A stretch of DNA of 14,189 bases from Capsaspora owczarzaki ATCC 30864 (lineage: Eukaryota > Opisthokonta > Filasterea): positions 1-14,189 of the forward strand of contig NW_011887296.1 of the NCBI RefSeq assembly GCF_000151315.2. The letters run 5' to 3'. Position 1 is the first letter of the stretch; each line of letters opens with the position of its first letter. The notes beneath the pieces were generated by a model. It had not been told where the DNA came from. It saw nothing but the letters and a program-made list of their open reading frames with translations, and searched no databases. Shown here in pieces: positions 9,101 to 14,189 of this stretch. The translations under genes were made by a program, and so were the position numbers.

Positions 9101-12100
9101 ACGGTGCAGCTGTTCGCGCCCAAACTCGCGCACGAGGAACCTGGCATTCCAGTCTGTAGCAAACCGGGCGAATAGACGAATCAGCTGCTTGTGGACTGTC
9201 ACTTTGAGAAGCTGCCGGCGGCGACCCATCAGCAACAACTGGAGCAAGCCCCGGACTTTCGCGGACGGAAGCAGCGGTACAATCCGAAGAATGGCTGGGA
9301 AGACAACACGCGCTTCGTCCGAAGCCAGGAAGCGAGGCGACAGGAAGAACTCGAGAGCAGCAAACCGTTCGTCCGTGTGACTAAGGCCATGCAGCAATTT
9401 GTGCACGATAGCAATCGCGAGACGAGGGTAAGTAAAGGCCGCTGCGCTGGTAGCAGTGACACTGGATGCGTCTTGGGCTTCCAGAGTCGTATCCCTGCTT
9501 TCGGGCCCCAGAGGCGCGGCGTGCTCGTTCAGGAATTCAGTCACGTCAGCATACGACGTACTCGGCAGAATCGTATAACGAATCGCCGCACGAACACGAA
9601 TGGATGCTGGCAATGCCTCGTCGAGTACGACCTGACGGTACTGCATTCCAAGCGTTTGACTTTGGGCAACTGTCAACCGGTGCAGTCCATACGCTGCCGT
9701 CAAGCGGAAGACGCCAGTTTGATCGGGCTGGTCGTCGTCGTCGTCGTCGTTGTCGTCGTCGTTGTCGTCGTCGTCGTCGTCGTCGTTGTCGTCGTTGTCA
9801 TCCTCGTCATCGTTGTCGTCTTCATCGTCTTCGGTTTCGTAGTCGTCGTCGTCATCATCAGCATCCTTGCCATCGCTTTTGCCGACCTTGCTCGACTTGC
9901 GGTTGCCCACATTCGTCCCTGCCGCTGCCGCTGCCGCAGACCACGCCGTCTCGTACTCTTGCTGCTCCTCCACAGAAGCGTGTGAAATACGTTGAGACTG
10001 TACAAAGCGGCGAAGGCAAGTACGGCGATAGCGCTGGCTGGTAATCCGTTGCATGTAGCGGTTGAACTCGACGGGCGAGTTGGAAGGAGGCGGGGAGGGA
10101 AGCGCTGGGAAGAGTCGGCGAATTTCCGTTTCGACAAAGAAGGGACCACAAAACACTTGCGGCTTGGCAATGAATGGCGTCAGCAAATCTTGGCGGTAGC
10201 GCAGCAAGAAGCGAGAGACTAGGTTGAGGTAAATTGCGGATGGAGACTGGCTCAAGAGGCGCAGGACAAGCTCCTCCTTGCGGCGGTACCGTTCGGCGCG
10301 ATCTCGGCTCAGGATGGCCTCGCGGAAGGCAATCTTGGCCCAAATTTTGGACGTGGAAATCGCATCGGATTGGAGCAAATAGTCGACTGCTTTGTTGAGC
10401 ACGTCCACATCGTACCAAGCAAGCTTGATGCCAGCGGGCCTGCGTTGATCCCTGACTCGCTGCCGAAAACGAGCATTGTAAGCCGGGACATGCTTTGACT
10501 TGGTGTTGTCCGTCCGGTACTTGTTGAGAAGGTGGAGAAACACGGATTCGAAAATATCACGGCCTTCCGCGTTGCCATCGACGACTGAAAACAGCCCAAA
10601 ATGCTCTGCGTTCGGGCGAGAGATGGCCTGTAAACGGGTGAGCAGCGCGTTCACGGCGGTGACAAGCGATGGCACAGATGGCCACACGGCGCCTGCATAG
10701 TCAAGTAGCTTGCGCGTGCGCTTGGCAGAGCGCAAGATGATCTCGAGCGACTGGTCGGGAAGAACATGCTTGTAAGCATTCAGAAGGGCAGTCACGGCGG
10801 CATTGAGAGCCACACCCTCTTGACTGGCCGTTAACGCCGGCAAAGCAAGAGTGTACTTGACGCGTCGAGAGTAGCGGGATCCGGGTGGTTTCAACGAAAG
10901 AATAAACTCTTTCGCCGCGGTCGCGGATGCGCCCTTCCGGCTGCAGTGAACGAGCCACTGGATTTCAGCAGCCGCGCTGAGCACTGCTTGAGGATTGGCC
11001 GCGATCGAGCCGGACTGAGACTGTGAGTTCCGGCCAACGGCAGCTGCGCGAAGAACGTTGAGAGATTCTTCGGCCATACTGGCACTGGTGGTGCTGAACA
11101 GCTCGACGACCTTGCTGTCTGGCGCGGGGTCGGCGAGAGTGACCTTGAGCAGGTCGATGGTGGCTTTCACGAGCTCTGCATGCCATGAGGTGACCAGGAG
11201 CTGGGACAGGCCGTCAGAGTTGGGAGGGTTGAACAGGAGCTTTAAGATTTCGCCGCGACTTGCCGCCGGTTCGTTTTTAATCATGGGCAACAGCGAGTTG
11301 ATCATGCGAAGCGATGCATCGGGGTCGCTCAGATTGGATACGGCCGTAATATACCGCGTCATGGCTGTCAAGCGAGCAGCGGCATCGGGGGCATTGGCCT
11401 CCTTGAGCATGAGGTTGCGTACTGCTGGCTGCGACACATCGCTGAAAGTTCGAAGCGTTTCCAGCTGGGTGGACGACAAACCGACGTGCAAATCCGTCTG
11501 CGAAAGGAGCGGCCCCGTAATGGAAGCTCGGGCCTTGACGGGCAGCAGCATGAGGAGTGTACGGAAGGACGCCGCTTGACGGACAAACAGCTCGAGCCAT
11601 GAAGTCAAGTCTGTGTGGCGAGCGACAAAGTCCTCCACCACGCGATCGTCTCCAGCAAGCAGCTCCAAAAAGATGCGCTCAAACTCGAAGGCGTGCAGGA
11701 GAGGAATGCGAGCAAAGAGAGGGAGGAACAGCTGCTGGACACGCCGTGCCAGCACGCGAGCACGGGCAACGTCGCTGACAGCCACCTTGACGTGCGCTTC
11801 GAGAAGTTTTGTAACGGGAAGCATAACCGACGTGAGCAGCTGGACAAGAGTGCGGCTGACGTTTTGCATTTCGTTTTGGCGTGTGGAATCGCCCTTGATT
11901 GCAACAAAATCAACCAAATACTTTGGGTTGAGGAACGGGGCAATCGAGTCGAGGATGATGGACACCAAATCAAACGAGAGGGCGTGGAGGGAGCCCGAGA
12001 AGATAGCGGTGCGAGCTTGCAGCTGCTGGAAAAGCTCGTTGCTGTATGAAACATCTGCAATCAAATCCAGCGGGTTTGGAAGGACGAAAATGGACGGCCA

Positions 12101-12974
12101 CCAGGAAGTGATGACCGTTTTCGCGACGTCAACCAAAGGAGCGACGTCAGTCACGGAAAAGAGGGATGCAGATGAGTGAGCTGGGTCTTTGGAAATCGGG
12201 CAAGTGCCTCCAGGAGTGCGAGTAACCTTGATGGAAATCGATTCCTGCACATTCATCAGCGCAGTACGGAAGAGCTCGGAGATAATGTACTGAAACGCCT
12301 GAGTGTACTCGAACAAGACGAGGTCATCTTGACGGGAATCGTGTTGGCTTGATACCAGCTGAGGCAAAAGCTCGCGGCTCGGCGCAATCCGCTGGATCAT
12401 GCGTTGGAAGGTTGAGACCAATTCTGGGAGTTCGAGCGCAGGGGTGTAAGTGATGAACGAGCTGAAAAACGGGCCGAGTGTGGAAAAGCTTCCCTTGACC
12501 ATTCGGGGTGTGATGGCCTCGGTGACGGTCTGAAGAAGGCGTGCAACGTTGGCGGCTCCCAGAGCTTTCAACAGTCCACGCGTCATGTGCATCGAAAAGA
12601 CCAGCTTGCTTTCGCTTGTGCACATGATGGTGTCGAAGAGGAACTGCACCGTTCGCTCGCGAGTCTCCTTGCGCCGGACAAACCACTCGATCGAGACTTC
12701 GCGAGGCCAGTGTTTGTAAGAAACAGCTGCATCGCCATCGCCGAGTCGCGACCATGTCGGAAAATCCAGAACAAGTTGCAGCAGATCGGGTATGGCTGCC
12801 GGGGACGCAGTCAGCAGCCGAAAGTCGACCAGGCGGTTTGCCTCTTGTCGTTCGAAGAAATATCGGGCTTGAGCAATGTTCGACCACATGCTTGCGTGCT
12901 TGAAAATGTCCGCCTCTCTCGTAAACTGTTCGCGGAGAAGCGAGCCCAGAACTCGGGGAGGGAACCTTTGATTG

Positions 12975-13036
<62 letters not shown>

Positions 13037-14134
13037 GGACAAACAAAACAATACAGTCAAGTGGTTGAGTTGCAGTCAATAGACGCATGTGGCTGTACAA
13101 GATCTTGCAGGCGACACACTCATCAACCGTACCGGTGAAGATAGACTTTGTTCAAGTGAGGGTTGCACTTGATCAGCTCGTGCGCCAGGATCCTCTTGAC
13201 CACCTCATGGCTAAGTGTTTCAAAAAGAGAGATACAAAGTCAAGTGAGAGCCAAAAGTTTTGTTGTTGTTCGTCGACCAGCTCAAACAATGCAACGGGAG
13301 ATGGAGAGATGGTGATGTGTACCTGCATCCGTGCAGAACTGCGGCAGCCACGTTCGGGTGTCGTTTCAACACGCTGTCAATGACAGCGTCCAGCACAGAC
13401 ACGCGACGAAACTCAATGCAGTGGTGCAGAAGCTGTGTCGAAGCCCGACTTGAGGAAGTCTTGATAGTTTCGATGAGCTCAGCGTCCCTATGTGAAAGGC
13501 GAGGTGCAAGTGCGATTGATCGAAAATGTAGTGAGGGTTTTGATCGAAAAGGGACGAGGGGAGCAACGCGAGGGCGCGCTTACGAAATGGGGGAGCGAAC
13601 AATCTCGCGAGAGCACAGCTTGATCATCATCTGGGACGACGACCTCAGATACGCCTTCAGCGGCTCGTAGATGCCCGCAGCACTCGCCAGATGATAGGCA
13701 AACTATGGGAAGGGGAGAGAAGAAGAAGGGTCGGTTTTGAATGACTTTCGCCATTCGCATTCAATTTTTGAGATCAAAGGCACACTGACCTGGTGAGCGG
13801 TAAAGTGAGCCGACGCGCTTGTCGACTGCGGGGGAAACAGCTCGACGCTGCCGTGGGCTTCATCGGGAGCGTCCTCATCCATGTCGCTGTCGTCGCCGTC
13901 CGCATCCGCGTGCGTGATGGTTTCAAAGCCATCAGCATCATCCGCATCAACATCGCTCTCAGCAGCAGCAGCAGCAGCAGACCCAGCACGATCGCCGGTC
14001 GATGCAGGCTTTTGCTGCGCCTTCTTGGCCTTGTTGTTGTTGTTGTTGTTGTTGCTTTTCTTGTTGCGCAGTGACGACAACAGCTGCTCGGCCTCCGAGT
14101 TGATGGACGGCACGACCATCGTCATCGGATCGTG
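6197..14134 (-). CDS. Very large helical-repeat (HEAT-like) protein with Asp-rich tract, 5' partial
   Basis: Exons 5' to 3' in the window: 14134-13790, 13702-13584, 13487-13323, 13210-13133, 12965-8163, 7973-6428, 6313-6197. The joined part is 7,173 nt, 2,390 residues plus stop; the first exon opens at an acceptor (TTTTCTCAG|CAC), so the N-terminus lies outside. The first 115 residues hold an Asn run, an Ala run and an acidic Asp/Glu segment. From about 116 the protein is dense in amphipathic helices (for example LPASIRVRAAIRYTIL at about 1355 and VEQVLVALTNDA near the C-terminus), the pattern of HEAT/armadillo scaffolds. An Asp/Asn/Glu tract lies at about 1268-1314 and a poly-Asn run at about 1695. 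No catalytic motif, zinc finger or membrane segment was found. I do not recognise the family; candidate roles (ribosome biogenesis, transport or chromatin scaffold) are guesses. An upstream extension of the main exon through the poly-T tract is intron, not protein. Confidence 0.85.
7974..8162 (-). other. Intron between the two longest exons of the large gene
   Basis: The donor GCGAG|GTGAGT and acceptor TCGTTGCAG|A are both phase 2; the joined codon is AGA. The 3' half is a long T-rich tract. At 189 nt it is the longest intron in this gene, and the flanking frames stop shortly inside it. Confidence 0.85.
8581..8603 (-). repeat. (TTG)n run encoding poly-Asn in the large gene
   Basis: About seven TTG units on the plus strand are read on the minus strand as consecutive AAC (Asn) codons at about residue 1695. 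The run sits in a low-complexity loop between helical segments. Confidence 0.9.
9731..9870 (-). repeat. (GTC/GTT)n tract encoding an Asp/Asn/Glu-rich linker in the large gene
   Basis: About 140 bases of plus-strand GTC triplets with interspersed GTT, CTC and ATC give a minus-strand run of GAC with AAC, GAG and GAT. The product is about 47 acidic residues, near 1268-1314, preceded by a Lys/Ser-rich segment (SSKVGKSDGK). The reading frame stays open through it, and helical sequence continues on both sides. Confidence 0.95.
12966..13132 (-). other. Intron of the large gene with a giant poly-T tract
   Basis: The donor CACCG|GTACGG and acceptor CAATCAAAG|G are phase 2; the joined codon is CGG, and the protein reads YLHRFPPRVL across it. 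The 53-nt poly-T tract ends about 12 bases before the acceptor. The acceptor AG follows three A's rather than a pyrimidine, so the exact AG is slightly less sure, but no other nearby AG keeps the frame. Confidence 0.8.
12979..13031. repeat. 53-nt homopolymer A (poly-T on the transcribed strand)
   Basis: An uninterrupted run of A on the plus strand lies inside an intron of the large gene. It reads as poly-T on the sense strand, where the polypyrimidine tract would be. Its exact length in an assembly is usually unreliable. Confidence 0.97.
13961..13980 (-). repeat. (AGC)n run encoding poly-Ala in the large gene
   Basis: About six to seven AGC units on the plus strand are read on the minus strand as GCT/GCC alanine codons, giving an Ala run at about residues 52-58, just before the acidic segment of the first visible exon. 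Confidence 0.85.
14031..14054 (-). repeat. (TTG)n run encoding poly-Asn near the start of the visible large gene
   Basis: About eight TTG units on the plus strand give an Asn run at about residues 28-34, flanked by Lys-rich sequence (NKKS before, KAKKAQQK after). The basic flanks could be a nuclear localisation signal, but this is only suggestive. Confidence 0.88.
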
Positions 14135-14189
14135 CTGAGAAAATGAAAACATCAAATTCAAAAAAAAAAAAATAGTAAGCAAAAAAAAA
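14135..14189 (-). other. 3' end of an upstream intron, cut by the window edge
   Basis: The minus strand reads T-rich sequence with two runs of nine or more T's, then TTTCATTTTCTCAG immediately before the exon beginning HDPMTMVV. This is a strong polypyrimidine tract and acceptor, so the large gene continues beyond position 14189. Confidence 0.75.

Noticed and set aside
9191-9985. Plus-strand open frame of 264 codons with a long Val run
   Set aside because: It is antisense to the Asp-rich tract of the large gene; the Val run is GTC repeats read on the other strand.
12966-13060. Extension of the 4.8-kb exon to an ATG at 13060 with a poly-Phe N-terminus
   Set aside because: The Phe run is the intronic poly-T tract. 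Splicing 13133 to 12965 restores a continuous frame with four upstream exons.

Overview
The window looks like nuclear DNA of a unicellular eukaryote. The genes are split by short GT-AG introns (21 complete introns of about 62-282 nt, mostly with GTAAG, GTGAG or GTCAGT donors). There are many microsatellites and homopolymers, and the proteins carry Asn, Ala and Asp runs. The leucine-rich repeat consensus (IGDAGAQAIAEALKVN type) is one I associate with free-living protists, for example unicellular relatives of animals, but I cannot assign a species. I see nothing prokaryotic: no operons, no Shine-Dalgarno-driven gene strings, no RNA genes.

All three genes I can support lie on the minus strand, head to tail, so transcription runs right to left. 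(1) 14134-6197 is the 3' part of a very large gene. Seven exons in the window encode 2,390 residues of a mainly helical, HEAT-like protein of unknown function, with an acidic Asp/Asn tract in the middle; its 5' end lies beyond the window. (2) 5844-2371 is a nine-exon gene for a predicted 871-residue protein. It has a P-loop-like domain whose Walker A lysine is replaced by Asn, and a C-terminal PD-(D/E)XK nuclease-like segment. This layout resembles Crinkler/RHS-type NTPase-nuclease proteins. (3) 1651-183 is an eight-exon gene for a 313-residue protein with six NLRC/ribonuclease-inhibitor-type LRRs and a C-terminal coiled coil. Each LRR is one exon of exactly 84 nt, and all its introns are in phase 2.

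The gene models come from reading splice sites and phases by eye. Every exon junction given keeps the reading frame, and total CDS lengths are exact multiples of three (942, 2,616 and 7,173 nt). No transcript evidence was available.

Between the genes, 5845-6196 holds a 75-nt (CA)n tract just after the stop codon of the large gene. The 1652-2370 spacer contains an unexplained open frame (1951-2235, minus) that looks protein-like but has no start codon. I see no direct functional link between the large gene and the other two. The LRR gene and the NTPase-nuclease gene both belong to family types often tied to recognition or conflict in eukaryotes, but their adjacency alone proves nothing.
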